From Charina bottae (lineage: Eukaryota; Chordata; Lepidosauria; Squamata; Charinaidae): DNA of 64,000 nucleotides. Under the pieces are notes generated by a model. It did no database searches and was not told the DNA's origin. It was given only the letters and a program-made list of their open reading frames with translations. Location: the NCBI GenBank assembly GCA_023362775.1, contig JALMGJ010000020.1:9511501-9575500 (forward strand), in the 5' to 3' direction. The translations under genes were made by a program, and so were the position numbers. Shown piece after piece: positions 48,822 to 60,728 of this stretch; position 1 is the stretch's first letter, and each line of letters opens with the position of its first letter.

Positions 48822-48835
48822 GAAAAGTCCTATTC

Positions 48836-49718
48836 ATGACTGGCTCTTCAGCATTTGATTTCATTGGATTTTGGAGGTCTCTGCCCATGTCCCTGGTTGA
48901 CAAGTCAGGTTTCCCTTGGACACTATCAGTGTCTGAATCTCTCAGAATGGAATTTCCTCCCATTCAATGCATATCAGCTTCCAAATAAGGAAGATTTAAG
49001 AAAAATATAATGTAAAAGGGAAAAAAGCCACTATCTGCAACAAAACAATCCACTTATATACCACTTTTATAAAACATCATTTTTGATATTTTGTTCTATA
49101 TATTGTATTCATATGATACAAGCATATTTCTGATTGGCTGCTGAAAATAAAGGCCCCCAAAGGATACATAACATGCAACTTTTCCCTTGTACAGCAAGAC
49201 AGTAAAAATGTGACAAAAATTAGACAAATTAAGAGTTTATATAAAACATGTTTCAATGGCTCAATTTATATATGCTACAAAGCTTCAATATCTTTTAATT
49301 AAATAAACAATAATTATACCACTTATTATCATTCTTTTAGTTTTTATAAACTGCTTTGATACCAAACAAAATAATAAATCCTTACAGAACCTGCCAATAA
49401 AAGTGCAACTGGAAGTCAAAGATTTTTAATTATCTGGGTTATGAAATAGAAACAAATGCACAGTATCCAAAATAAAAGACACATAGAGTCAGGAATAATT
49501 CCAAGACAATTACCAAATAAGTCCTCTCCCTTCAACAGAGGCATGGGGCAATAATTTAAATGTGGGGGTATTGATTTTGCACACCTTTACGATGCAGAAG
49601 GGAGCATTTTAAAATTATTTTATTAGTGCATATAAACCCTCAGGAAGACAAGTGACTCAAGAAAATTGCAAGGGACATTTTTATCTTACAATCCATTCTT
49701 AAAAATGTAAGTACCTAC
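48836..49718. other. Intronic sequence, nothing recognised
   Basis: No clear repeat between the inserted segment and the exon. Confidence 0.4.
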
Positions 49719-49890
49719 CTAATTTCAGAGCAGAGGATGTCACTTCAATCTCTCCACCAATAGGTTGAAATGCAGCTAGCTGGGCAGCTACATCAGTCTC
49801 AAAAGCATCTGGGCTGTTGCCTTCTGTTAAACTACCGTTTGTGTCATCAGATTTGGGGAATGCATCTTGTTCATCATACACGGCAATCAA
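49719..49890 (-). CDS. PARD3B: PARD3B coding exon (LIAVYDEQD...SALKL)
   Basis: This 172-bp exon is read on the minus strand. The acceptor TTTATTTTACAG precedes TTGATTGCCGTG; the donor AATTAG|GTAGGTACT closes it. It encodes LIAVYDEQDAFPKSDD, SPDAFETDVAAQLAAFQPI, then GGEIEVTSSALKL plus the first base of a Gly codon (57 codons plus 1; phase 0 in, phase 1 out). The segment follows the N-terminal PB1-like oligomerisation domain and precedes the VRRSSDP exon. PARD3 has a similar but distinct sequence here (VAVFDEQD...SEIEVTPS); AAQLAAF and PIGGEIEV fit PARD3B better. PARD3B acts at epithelial cell junctions as a PAR polarity scaffold. The reading frame is open and the splice sites are good, so the exon looks functional. 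Confidence 0.9.
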
Positions 49891-51502
49891 CTGTAAAATA
49901 AAGTAATATTTTATAAAGCATTCATAGCAAGGATGGGATTCCTCCAGGGAGGCATACCGCCACATTACTACTTCATTCTAAACAACAGTGGGCTATAGTT
50001 CATAGGACTTTTCTACCTCCCCCTCCTTTTCTGTTACTGTTCCCCAAAAACTCAAGAGATCCTACAAACAACTAGCAAAATCATTAAATAATAATCCACA
50101 AAGCAGGGTAAAAGAACTCCATCCTTCAAGAAAGGAGCAAAAACAGGGAAGAGCAGGCAAACAGGATAAGAGATAAAAAGTTAACAAAACCAAACTGATC
50201 TGGTGTTTTATGTCAAACACTATGCAATTCTCCCTGAGAAAGGAGTTCCATAGGGATAGCATTACTACAGAGAAAGCCCTGCTCCTTGAAAACACTCATA
50301 GACATCTGTTGCAAGGGTCACACAATACAATGTTGGATACTGAACCAACTTCAGTGGTCTCAAGATCAGCACCTTGAAAAGTTTGAAACTATGTGCAAGA
50401 CACAGAGAAAGATCTATTAAGAGTTCTAAAATAGAGACCTAAAAGATGTACACACACATACATACTGTATATATATATAAGAGAGAAAAAGCACACCAAC
50501 ATATGTGAAACAGTATTGATTAAAAAATCAAAAACAAGAAAATGTTCTCATACAGTTCAAGTTACAACACTCTTTAACAGCAAACAAATTATTAATGTTT
50601 AATCATACAACACGATACTGCATTAAAAGAAACAAGGAATATGACCCAAGCAATATTTCATAGTTTTACTATAAATCTAATCAAAACAAGAAGTGTTATT
50701 GTATCATACAGGAGGAGGGTAACCAGTGACACTCCAAATGATGCTAAAACACAACTCCTAGCACCTCTTAAAACTGGACACGCTGCCTGGAATTAAAGTC
50801 CAGTGATCCTGTCCTCCTGATATGAGAGACAGAAATTGATTTTGTTAATCACCTAAGAGTATATTAATAGTACCGAGATATATTGTTCTATATCCAAAAT
50901 GGGGGAAATCAGTGCTAACGGATTCATACAGTCCACACTGTGATTCATTTTCCTCTATAAGGGCCTTCTCTACTCTGACAAGGGGCAGTGCAACAATTTA
51001 ACGTACAATTAACACAAGCAAAAAGGAATTAAAACATAAGCTCAGATTGCTGTAGTCTGGACCTTTCTGCTGGTCAGTAAGAAAAATAATATAAATAAAA
51101 TTAATCAAATATGTGGTAGAGTATAACAATTAGTTTATAAATGAAATAATCATGAGGACTTTGCATGGAAAGTTACATTACTTTGAAGTAATGAATCTTA
51201 AAGCATAGAGTGTCTTTAAAATATGAAGCAAATTACATTAACATCTAATTATTTGGACAATCCAATTAATATTAGTAATTGCAAGATACTATGGGAAGTA
51301 CATTTTAAAGAATGCTGCAAAATTGAATGAAACCACATACATGCCAGCATCCTAGCCAAAGCCCCAATATTCTGGTGAAAGTTTTGTTCTTTTAATGTTT
51401 TCACCAGAATCAGCAAAAGGTTTATCTGATATTCAACATGAGTTACAAACTTCAGGGTGTTTTCTACCAATCCAGAGAGAGTGAAAAACCCAAGTATATC
51501 CA
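49891..51502. other. Intronic sequence, nothing recognised
   Basis: AT-rich. No supported feature besides a short (TA)n run near 50467-50480. Confidence 0.4.
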
Positions 51503-51514
51503 TTTCCAAGTATA

Positions 51515-51852
51515 AAGGTAAAGGTAAAGGTTCCCCCTGCACATTTGTGCACTCGTGTCTGACTCTAGGGGCCGGTGCTCATCTCTGTTTGTTAGCTGAA
51601 GAGCCAGCATTGTCCGAAGACACTTCCACGGTGATGTGGCCGGCATGATGCGCGCGGAACGCTGTTACCTACCCACCGAAGTGGTACCTATTCATCTACT
51701 TGCATTTGCATGCTTTTGAATTTCCAGGTTGGCAAGAGCTGGGCTAGTGCAGGAGCTCACTCCGTCACGCGGGACTAGGGATTGGAACCTCTGAACTTGC
51801 GATCTTCCGATCGACAAGCCTGGCGTCTTACCCGCTGAGCCACCACGCCCCT
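51515..51852 (-). mobile_element. Sauria-type tRNA SINE, copy 2, 12-bp TSD
   Basis: It lies in reverse orientation: (AAAGGT)n tail at left, GGGGCCGGTGCTCATCTCTG in the body, and the tRNA head ending GAGCCACCACGCCCC at right. The 12-mer TTTCCAAGTATA lies at 51503-51514 and 51853-51864. The A and B boxes are recognisable (GATTGGAACCTCTG is the B box complement, slightly mutated). Confidence 0.94.
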
Positions 51853-51864
51853 TTCCAAGTATAT

Positions 51865-53904
51865 CCATTTGCTAATAAAATGGCAGGTGCCAGTAAAGCA
51901 AATCCCTCCATGCTTCCACATTAGGGGATCTCAGGAACAGATTGGAAAGTGCACCAGGGTTGCGGGCAGAAGTGAGCAAAGGTGAGCAAAAGTGAGCAAA
52001 GGATATTCACTCGTGCAACCTTATGTAAGCCAAGTATGTTCCAGAATAGTTCTTTTTAAAGTCTACATATGGAGTTGAACCAATGATAAAAATGAAATTC
52101 CAAATGTAAACTCTCCTTTGCGGGGGGGGGGGGGAGGTGGAAGGGGGAGGGATGCCTTAAGGCTTCCTTAGGCTTCCAGGACCAATTTCATCTCTTAAAA
52201 AGACCAACAACCTTCCCCACATGGGCCAATTTTTCCCACCTTCCATAAGGTGGATAATATTGTTAAGGAAACAGAAACACTACTAAATCCTGCACTGAGC
52301 AAATAGCTGTATCTTCTAAGGTTTGTTCTGAATGCTTAACCTCAAGTACCAAAGAATGGGTTAATCTCAAAATTCACTATGAAAAAAACCACAAATCCTC
52401 TGACAGAGAGATGAGAGTTTGACTCCTTTCACCACATTTGGAGAGGATACTGACCAAGATAGGGTATCTACATTAGCATAATTCATAATCTTCTAACGTA
52501 ACTTGGAAGCTTGTCCTCTGGATTCCATTTCATGGAAGTCAACAGGAGAGTAAGTCCTGTGCAGACAAGATTCTTGATGCAGGACAAAGGCAAATTGATA
52601 TGGGCTGAGGTAATGGGGATGGTGGAGGCAACAGATGCTGGGTTGCCATTAGTATCAAGGTAGGGATGTCTTTTGTTCATCCATCAGAAAAGGTAAAGAC
52701 CACATACAAATGGAAGATCACAAAATGACAGGACAATAAAACCCTGAAATCCAGCATTTTGACAAAAAGAACAAGACAAATAAACACCTTTAAGTGGAAA
52801 GAGAAATACTGGAGTTTAAATATTTATATAATTGTAAATCAAGGCAATTAGTTTATATCAGCTGATTTCAAACGTTTCAAAATGATTAGCTTTCAATTAG
52901 TTTGGAAAAGCAAAAAGAACCCTATTAATCTCTTTCTAAGTACGTGTATGTGTACAAAACTACCTGAATTCACTGCTTTAAAAATACTCTTGTTTTTTTT
53001 CTTAATCCCTAGAGCTGGAAGTGGCAGGAGGAAAATTGGTTTCAACATACACAACCAGAACCCGCATGCAATTAAATTCATCAAATCAAGTACTGCTTTT
53101 TAAAGAAATAAATATTTTACTTATCAACATATTAGATAATTAAAGAAGAGAGAGAGAGATTGGAGGGATAGGGGAGATATAAAATATAATTTCTAGAGTG
53201 TCTTTAAGAAAATACTAAAGGATTGTGCCATTACTACCATGCATTATTTTTTTTAATTGTTCTGTAAATAAAATTACTGCTTCTAATGTCCTTTTAAAAA
53301 TACTGATTTTGTCCTAGTTTCTGATGGTCTATGATATTGTGTGCCAGGAGGCCTTCTGCAAGAAGGGTAATTGGTCAAGAACTGCTTATATATTCTACAT
53401 ATATATAGGAAAGTGTTACAAAACAGTTTTTCTTCACGTTAGTTCATATTAATACTCTGTTTTTTCAGTTTAAAATAAGTGAAACGGCTAATATCCCAAA
53501 CAAGCTTTATCTTTGGCTTAACTATTTAAAATAATAGCCTTTATAAATCAAAGCCAGATCCCAAAATGGCAGTATATACTCATTAAAAGGATGGCTTACA
53601 TATATGTTTACAGATATTTGTAAAATAACTGTCTATATAGCACACCAAACAACAAGCAAACTCTTCAATTTGATATCATTGAATAAATTATATATACTTA
53701 AAGAAATAGCACTACTAATTTTTTGCAGCCCTCTGATGCATATCACATCGGGACCACTAAAGAGAATGGCAAGTTTATATCCATTAGTGTACATCTTTCT
53801 AAAGATTTGGGTTTACTCTTCCATTTCCATGCAGTATAACAACAGCCAACCAATGATTCTAATTCTTAACTCTATTGATTACCATTTTAAGTGCCATGTT
53901 TATT
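51865..53904. other. Intronic sequence, nothing recognised
   Basis: A poly-G/A-rich run lies near 52121-52150. No gene or clear repeat otherwise. Confidence 0.4.
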
Positions 53905-54248
53905 TTTTTATTTATTTTATATCCTGCGTTTATTATTTTTATAAATAACTCAAGGCGGCGAACATACCAAATGCTCCTTCCTCCTCCTATTTTCCCCACA
54001 ACAACAACCCTGTGAGGTGAGTTGGGCTGAGAGAGAGTGACTGGCCCAAGGTCACCCAGCCGGCTTTCATGCCTAAGGCGGGACTAGAACTCTCAGTCTC
54101 CTGGTTTCCCATTGGCTCCTTCCTAGGGCTGAGAGACAGGGACTGGCCCAAGGTCACCCAGCCGGCTTTCATGTCTAAGGCGGGACTAAAACTCTCAGTC
54201 TCCTGGTTTCCAGCCCGTTGCCTTAACCACTAGATCAAACTGGCTCTC
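53905..54248 (-). mobile_element. MIR/CORE-like SINE with internally duplicated core
   Basis: Same family as 545-790. The core is present twice: CTGGCCCAAGGTCACCCAGC occurs at about 54041 and again at about 54142, each followed by CCGGCTTTCATG and ACTCTCAGTCTCCTGGTTTC. The unit is about 101 bp. The tRNA-like head (AACCACTAGATCAAACTGGC on the plus strand) occurs only once, at the right end. The L2-like tail (GGCGGCGAACATACC, TTATAAATAACTCAA region) is at left. Confidence 0.8.
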
Positions 54249-54427
54249 CAGTTATTGTTCTGACAAAACCAGTGCACTGAGTTTTCTGATGTGAACTTGA
54301 AATTCATTATGTACAAACCTACTTACAGCAGACATTTATACACAAATATCTCCGATTAATCCAGAGGATCACTTCTCAAACAGGAGAGCTCCTCCCCCAT
54401 ATCTTAAACTAGTAAGAGTTCTTGTGA

Positions 54428-54573
54428 GTGGAGTCCTTGGTGCTCTCTGAGCCTTGTTGTTTTCTTGCAGACGTTTCATTGCCAGACTAGGCAACATGAC
54501 TAGATGTTGCCTAGTCTGGCAATGAAATGTCTGCAAGAAAACAAAAAGGCTCAGAGAGCACCAAGGACTCCAC
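54428..54573. mobile_element. Penelope-like remnant, 68-bp hairpin
   Basis: Arms 54428-54495 and 54506-54573 are inverted repeats with two mismatches around a 10-bp loop (ATGACTAGAT). Each arm contains CTTGCAGACGTTTCATTGCC or its diverged match, the AAACGT-type motif found in the other Penelope-like ends here, followed by AGACTAGGCAAC. No coding sequence remains. Confidence 0.6.
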
Positions 54574-55063
54574 AGTTCAACCCTGAGCTACAAATATTAT
54601 CTTTGATTGGCTCTTGTGGGTGAAATTCCACTCAACAGGAACTTTGGATTCTCATGTATGGCAGAATAAAGAAATAAACCAAAAACTGTAATGGAAGAAC
54701 AGCAGGAAAAAGCAGCTGCTGGCAGAAATTTCTTGCCACTGCCTCTGTGGTGATCAAAAGGGAACAGAGATGAAGGCAAGTTCCAAGGTGGCTAAATTAT
54801 ACTGGAGGTGGGACTCCTATTGCTCTACTGGCACAGGACCCATATGGGCAAGCCACAGAGATAAGTGGGATAGAGAAAGCAAATAAAGTATTCAAGCTAG
54901 TATGTACAGCTAACGATGCTATTCAGAAATCAAATTGGATTTCTAGTAGTAGTAATAGTAGCAGTATTTACAAAGAAAAAAAATAAGAACAGAAAAACAT
55001 TTACATGAATAATCACTGATAGGAGTGTTAAATTAATTTTACCTATATGTCTACCTTACATTA

Positions 55064-55400
55064 GGGGCGTGGTGGCTCAGTGGGTAAGACGCCAGGCTTG
55101 TCGATCGGAAGATCGCAAGTTCGGAGGTTCAAATCCATAGCCCCGCGTGACAGAGTGAGCTCCCACACTCGCCCCAGCTCTTGCCAACCTAGAAATTCGA
55201 AAGCATGCAAATGCAAGTAGATGAATAGGTACCAATTCGGTGGGTAGGTAACAGCGTTCCGCGTGTGTCATGCCAGCCACATGACTGTGGAAGCGTCTTC
55301 GGACAACGCTGGCTCTTCGGCTAACAAACGGAGATGAGCACCGGCCCCTAGAGTCGGACACGACTGCACAAATGTGCGGGGGGAACCTTTACCTTTTTTA
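55064..55400 (+). mobile_element. Sauria-type tRNA SINE, copy 3, 13-bp TSD
   Basis: Head GGGGCGTGGTGGCTCAGTGG and GGAGGTTCAAATCCA (B box), body through GAGTCGGACACGACTGCAC, tail GGGGAACCTTTACCTTTTTT. The 13-mer CTACCTTACATTA lies at 55051-55063 and 55401-55413. Polymerase III boxes are close to intact. Confidence 0.95.
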
Positions 55401-55413
55401 CTACCTTACATTA

Positions 55414-56926
55414 TGCAATTTAAATTTAAATTAAATTTAAATATAAAGTCAGTTTACCAAACTGTAAAGGATAAAGAAACAAGTGAAGATTAAACATAAA
55501 TGCCAACTTCATATACAGTCTGCCAGTTGACACATTTTAGTGATAAAATGCTTGTTCAAATATTTAAAAAGAGGTCAATTTTTCAGATCATTATAATAGT
55601 AGTCTTTTTGCATTTATAGCAGCATGCAATGTCAATTTCTTTTGACATTCTTTCCACATCACAGGCATGTTGTTCAAAAGAACATGACCAAATGAAAAAC
55701 AAATCAGTCTTCTAAAACAAAATTAAGAGATAACACATAACCAATAGGAACCCAACATTGGCAGAAGACTACATCATATGAACTAGGGTTGTATTTAGAG
55801 ATCATAGCTCAACCAAGTAGTTAAATCCCTAAATTTCTTCCTGACAAAATATACACAATACATATACAAAATCTTTGTTGAATTAATTGTAATTTTAAAA
55901 TTATAGGAATATGATATGGGTGACAAAGTAATTTCTATTGGTGTAGATGTATAACAACCACTTATAAATAAGAGTTGTTGGCATATTATTTTGTAAACTA
56001 TCTGCTAAATCCTCTATACATAAAGACAGCATTGAAGTTCTTATGACTGCGGGCTCATGTCTAGATGTCAAAAAGTATTGCTACTCTGTACTTCTTGACA
56101 AATCATATTTATGTTGCAGCTCCTCAAGTGGCAAACATCCATAATCTGCTTTTATTAATTGAACTAATGCACACACTCCAAATTCTATATAAGTTCTCCA
56201 ATATAAAAAATTGCCTTGCTATTTTCAAACTTGGTTTCTCCCCTATTGTTAATTTAGCATGATGAAAGGATCAAACATCCTTTAACATGCTTCTTCATGT
56301 TAACATGCTTCTTCATGTTCATGTTAATATGCTTCTGCACATTGTATCTCTCTTGTAGACTAAACAGGATATTTACATTTTATATTCTAAAAAATATAGC
56401 TGAGGAGGAGATGTTTCCAGCAGGCAAAACCACAGTAGAAGCTGTGCCTTATGATATAAACTTAAATCTCGAAAACTAAAACATCCTCCTTTAATTGAGA
56501 ACTGGAGTTTCCTGAATGAAAAATGAGGAGAATTTCCCAAATAAATCTCTGAAAAAGTTCACGTCTGAAACTCTATTTTATGAATATGAAGATATGAGGG
56601 AATGCCACACAAATTATCTGCGACAAAACATTCATTTATAGTATTGATTTTACCCCCAATATTTAATCTCAGTACAGTCCATCTATCCAAATCTATTGAT
56701 ATTTCTGATGGCAGAAATACTGTATAATTAAATTCAATTTGATCATCTAGATATAATCCCCCTTTAAGCACTATCAAAAATGTCCAGAAAAAGTCAAGAA
56801 AAGATTGTCCTCATTAAAGATTAAACTTTTAAAACAATATACTTGAAACTAAATATGACTCCCAAAGTTAGTTTATTTTTCTTCAATATATTCTCATTAT
56901 TACGAACAAAATCTTTGCATGAAATT
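55414..56926. other. Intronic sequence, nothing recognised
   Basis: AT-rich. Short local direct repeats occur near 56283-56335 (CATGTTAACATGCTTCTTCA). No gene. Confidence 0.4.
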
Positions 56927-56938
56927 ATCAAATGGATA

Positions 56939-57168
56939 GAGATCCTGTTTGGTGTAGTGGTTAAGGCATCAGGCTAGAAACTGGGAGACCGGGAGTTCTA
57001 GTCCCACCTTGGGCACAAAGCCAGCTGGGTGACCTTGGGCCAGTCACTTTCTCTCAGCCCTAGGAATGAGGCAATGGCAAACCACTTCTGAAAGACCTTG
57101 CCAAGAAAAATGCAGGGACTTCTCCAGGCAGTCTCCAAGAATCGGACACAACTGAACGGATAAAAAAA
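56939..57168 (+). mobile_element. tRNA/CORE SINE with BovB-like tail
   Basis: Head GGTGTAGTGGTTAAGGCATC and GGGAGTTCTAGTCCC; core GGGTGACCTTGGGCCAGTC. Downstream, CAATGGCAAACCACT and TTGCCAAGAAAA match the BovB 5' region (19210-19246). The end, AATCGGACACAACTGAACGG plus poly(A), matches the BovB 3' end. Flanks ATCAAATGGATA (56927-56938) and ATCAAGTGGATA (57169-57180) match at 11 of 12. Confidence 0.85.
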
Positions 57169-57180
57169 ATCAAGTGGATA

Positions 57181-58559
57181 ACCAGTCTTCATAGGTTGTC
57201 CTGGAAACAGTCCAGAATAAAGATATACTATATATAAATATAAGATAAAGTCTAGACTTCTCAACCTCTTCAGGACTGCAATGAGACTACACAATAAAAT
57301 TAGTAATTACATATTTTCCTAAAAAATTAATTCAGTAGCAGATCAGGATGGCAGCATGTAAATCTAATAAATAACAAAATATGAACTATTAACCAAATTT
57401 AATAGAAGATCCTATTTTATTTTAGCTTGCCTTTGTTCTGTGTCTAGATTAAAGCTATACAAACATGGGGTGGAGGGGTTTAAACTCTCTAATCAGTACA
57501 TATTGGACAAGACCATCCATATTTTTCATTACAAAATCACCAGGTTTCATAGACTAAGAGAGGCATAAAGCCCACATCTAAATGTATTTTTTTGCCATCC
57601 AGTTCCAACATGCTGCCAGTCTACTTCTTGAATGTCAATAAGATTAATCGCTCCCTCTTGAACAAAGATCTGAGAATCCTTAACACCACACCCAAATTCC
57701 TTTGTCACATTCTTGTTTAATCTCCAGACTCTCCTAACATGTTAACTTATATTATGCCCATCTAATTTATAATCAGAGTTACGTAGTTCACTGATCCTGA
57801 GAAACTACATATTTTATCTTCCAACAAATGGTGACACCACATTAATGTAGTAATAACTATTAGTAGATGTATCTTGTTCTATTAAATGCATCACTTTTTA
57901 GTCTTGTCAGAGGTTCAAACATTAGAACATTAAGCTTTATGCTTAATTCCATATGTGATTTTCAGGAATACAAAAATAACACAAATCGACATTTTAAACA
58001 TCAAGCCTTTACGTATGTAGTCATAATTTTGCAATGTTATTATTAATTGATGTTCATTTTGCTGAATTTCTCTGTAATGCCCGGTGAATTATCTTATGAA
58101 AACAAAATAACTATCAGCACTTCCTGGAAAATGGAAACCATGAAGAAAATATTTTTAATTGAATAACTGAAAATGTTTATCTTCTGCCCCTGCCTTTCTT
58201 GCTATATCCCCTCCAAAATACTCAAAACCTTAAGAGAAAATGTTAATTGCTATAGCCAGAGATATGAAGTAAAAAACATAAAACCCATTTTGAGAACATA
58301 TATTAAATAAGTGGTTTTTCCAAAGTCCTAAAAAATTTTCCTTCATATCTCACCAGATAAGGGTGTCTACTGTATTAAAACTCCTGCAGGCAATTATTTT
58401 TAATATTATTTTTAATATATATTTTTTAATAATACAGTATTTATCTTCAAAAAATTCTTGTAAGGAGAAAGCTGGAAAGGAAGTCAAGAGTAAAGATTTT
58501 AAATTCTTATTTAAGTAATTGAATATACACAGATGCTATTTTAGAGTAAAATTAGATTG
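57181..58559. other. Intronic sequence, nothing recognised
   Basis: AT-rich. No supported feature. Confidence 0.4.
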
Positions 58560-59130
58560 TCAGCCCACAAGTATCATCCCTAGCAACAAACATAGGCAAT
58601 ATTACTAACAACTGCAAACAGTTCTAAAACTGTAATGAAAAGTTAATTCTTCCGTGTTTTGACCATGCAGAAAGAATTCTATTAGCAACAATGGAGAACT
58701 AATGAACCAGCACTAATTATAGTTTCCATTTTTAAAAGAGGTATTCAGGAAACTGATCAACAAAATGTAACAGAGCTTGATAAAGATCACTAGTTGAACC
58801 CACTTATCTACTGCACATCTGCCACACCACATTATCCTACTGTTCAAGTGTCAATTTTGCATTTCAATGCAGTAGCTCCATCAGATTAATGCCCAAGACA
58901 TTTCAGCTGTGTGGCACATAAGTCAGTGGACGCAGAGAAATATTATGCATGGTCTGTATCATTGACACTAAGCAAAGGAAATGTGATTAGTACCAAATTG
59001 TATGTGACAGGGGAATCGGAAAGCTGTCAAACACGATGACATGGATTCAGTATTTAGAAGGCAGAATGGGGAAAATAAAAGGAGCTGGCCAGTCTGGCTC
59101 ACAGACAGCAATAACACAGAGCAGCTATGA
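58560..59130. other. Repeat-free sequence, candidate conserved non-coding element
   Basis: About 570 bp of moderately complex sequence without simple repeats, transposon motifs or long open frames, deep in a polarity-gene intron. Its character resembles conserved non-coding sequence, but this is an impression that only alignment can support. Confidence 0.2.
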
Positions 59131-60045
59131 TAAATTAATTCATTTACTTATGAAAAATTAGAAGCTTCCACATGCAGCTCTCATTTATATTCCTGTCAAT
59201 CAGATTAACTAAATAAAAAGCCTGTAAGATTCAACATATTGCATATGAGCAAAGGAGAAAAAAATATTTTTGCATTTAATTAATTTCAGGTGGAGGGGGG
59301 AGAAAGCTGGAGTTTTGAGTCACTAATGGAAAGATGTATCATTTTTCTATTTTGATTACAAGCATCAATATTTTAAGAAACAAAGAGATAGTTATATTAA
59401 ATGATTATATTCACATAAACATTCTTACGCAATACTTACAAAATTACTCTATCCAAGTCAAAGAAACTAGCACAATATAAAAAGCTATATCCTGTACAGC
59501 ATTAATATAGGAGTCTTAATATGCCTGGTAGCTGACGTTAGTTGAACAAACTGGCTCTTTTCTATGTTTCATACTCAAGGAGTACCATATTATTGAAATC
59601 CCAATTAGTTCTCTATAAGACTGTCATCACCAGCTATAGTTGGTCGCAAAACAACCCACTTCTAAACTTGCATTTCAAAACTGTTTTTTTTAAAAAAGAA
59701 CTAAGTAGAGAGAGCATATTCACATAATCACAAATTAGTCTATAGCATTTCCCAAATCCATTCCCCATTCAACACAAGGAACCCACTTCCTAGAAGTTCA
59801 TTGAATTATTACAACAGTAAAACTAAAATCCAACATGTCTATGAAGGTTCTCAGTCATCCAGGTGGAATTGTCTGTAGCTTGAATCATGTCAACTGGATT
59901 TCTATTTTCTCGAAACGTTTCGCTCCTTATCCAAGGAGCTTCTTCAGTCTGAGCAAAGTTAGTAAGGGAATCCTTAAATATGTTTCTAGGTGGCTGTGTG
60001 ACCTTGCACCTGGGGCTAGGTCATGGTTATTTTGAGATGTTATTT

Positions 60046-60380
60046 CTAAGTCCCTTTATCATCTAAAGGAGGATCGTTAAGATTACCCTGCTGCTGTTGA
60101 GCTTGCGAAATGGTCTTAATCTTCCTAGGCACAGAAGACAAAGCAGGAAGGAAAATAGGTGAAAGATTGTGCCTGAGGCCCCCACCTCTATTCAAGGAAG
60201 GATTTTCCAAGTTGGCATAAATGGATTCCTTGACCCCTCTCTCAAACCACCTATCTTCTCTGTCTAAAATGTGAACATTAATGTCCTCAAATGAGTGTCC
60301 TTTTTCCTTTAGATGAAGATAAACTGCTGACTCTGGTCCTGTGGTGTTACTTCTCCTGTGTTGGGCCATCCTCCTGTACA
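60046..60380 (-). pseudogene. Penelope-like C-terminal endonuclease fragment, left arm
   Basis: It encodes RMAQHRRSNTTGPESAVYLH, KEKGHSFEDINVHILDRE, RWFERGVKESIYANLENPSL and NRGGGLRHNLSP, the C-terminal GIY-YIG-type endonuclease region of Penelope-like proteins. It lacks the GIY/YIG N-terminal part and the reverse transcriptase. The open frame extends through the loop into the antisense of the other arm, which is an artefact of the palindrome. Confidence 0.85.
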
Positions 60381-60393
60381 GAACAAGAACCTT

Positions 60394-60728
60394 TGTACAG
60401 GAGGATGGCCCAACACAGGAGAAGTAACACCACAGGACCAGAGTCAGCAGTTTATCTTCATCTAAAGGAAAAAGGACACTCATTTGAGGACATTAATGTT
60501 CACATTTTAGACAGAGAAGATAGGTGGTTTGAGAGAGGGGTCAAGGAATCCATTTATGCCAACTTGGAAAATCCTTCCTTGAATAGAGGTGGGGGCCTCA
60601 GGCACAATCTTTCACCTATTTTCCTTCCTGCTTTGTCTTCTGTGCCTAGGAAGATTAAGACCATTTCGCAAGCTCAACAGCAGCAGGGTAATCTTAACGA
60701 TCCTCCTTTAGATGATAAAGGGACTTAG
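60394..60728 (+). pseudogene. Penelope-like C-terminal endonuclease fragment, right arm
   Basis: The translation is identical to the left-arm copy from YRRMAQHRR to DDKGT, ending TAG at 60726. It is the same partial endonuclease domain in the opposite direction. The absence of amino acid differences indicates that the duplication is recent or maintained by conversion between the arms. Confidence 0.85.

Larger units (their letters stand above)
28094..49718 (-). other. PARD3B: PARD3B intron, complete, about 21.6 kb
   Basis: It is bounded by a GTAGGT donor at the upstream exon and a TTTCCAG acceptor at the downstream exon, interrupting a Gly codon after its first base (phase 1). It contains numerous transposons annotated separately. 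L1, RTE-like, L2 and old CR1 copies in it are mostly in the same orientation as the gene. Confidence 0.82.

Noticed and set aside
60046..60728. Two 145-codon open frames read as an intact paired gene (bidirectional)
   Set aside because: Their N-terminal 25-30 residues come from the antisense of the opposite arm across the loop; only the shared part from the YRRMAQHRR phrase is true coding sequence, and the RT is absent.
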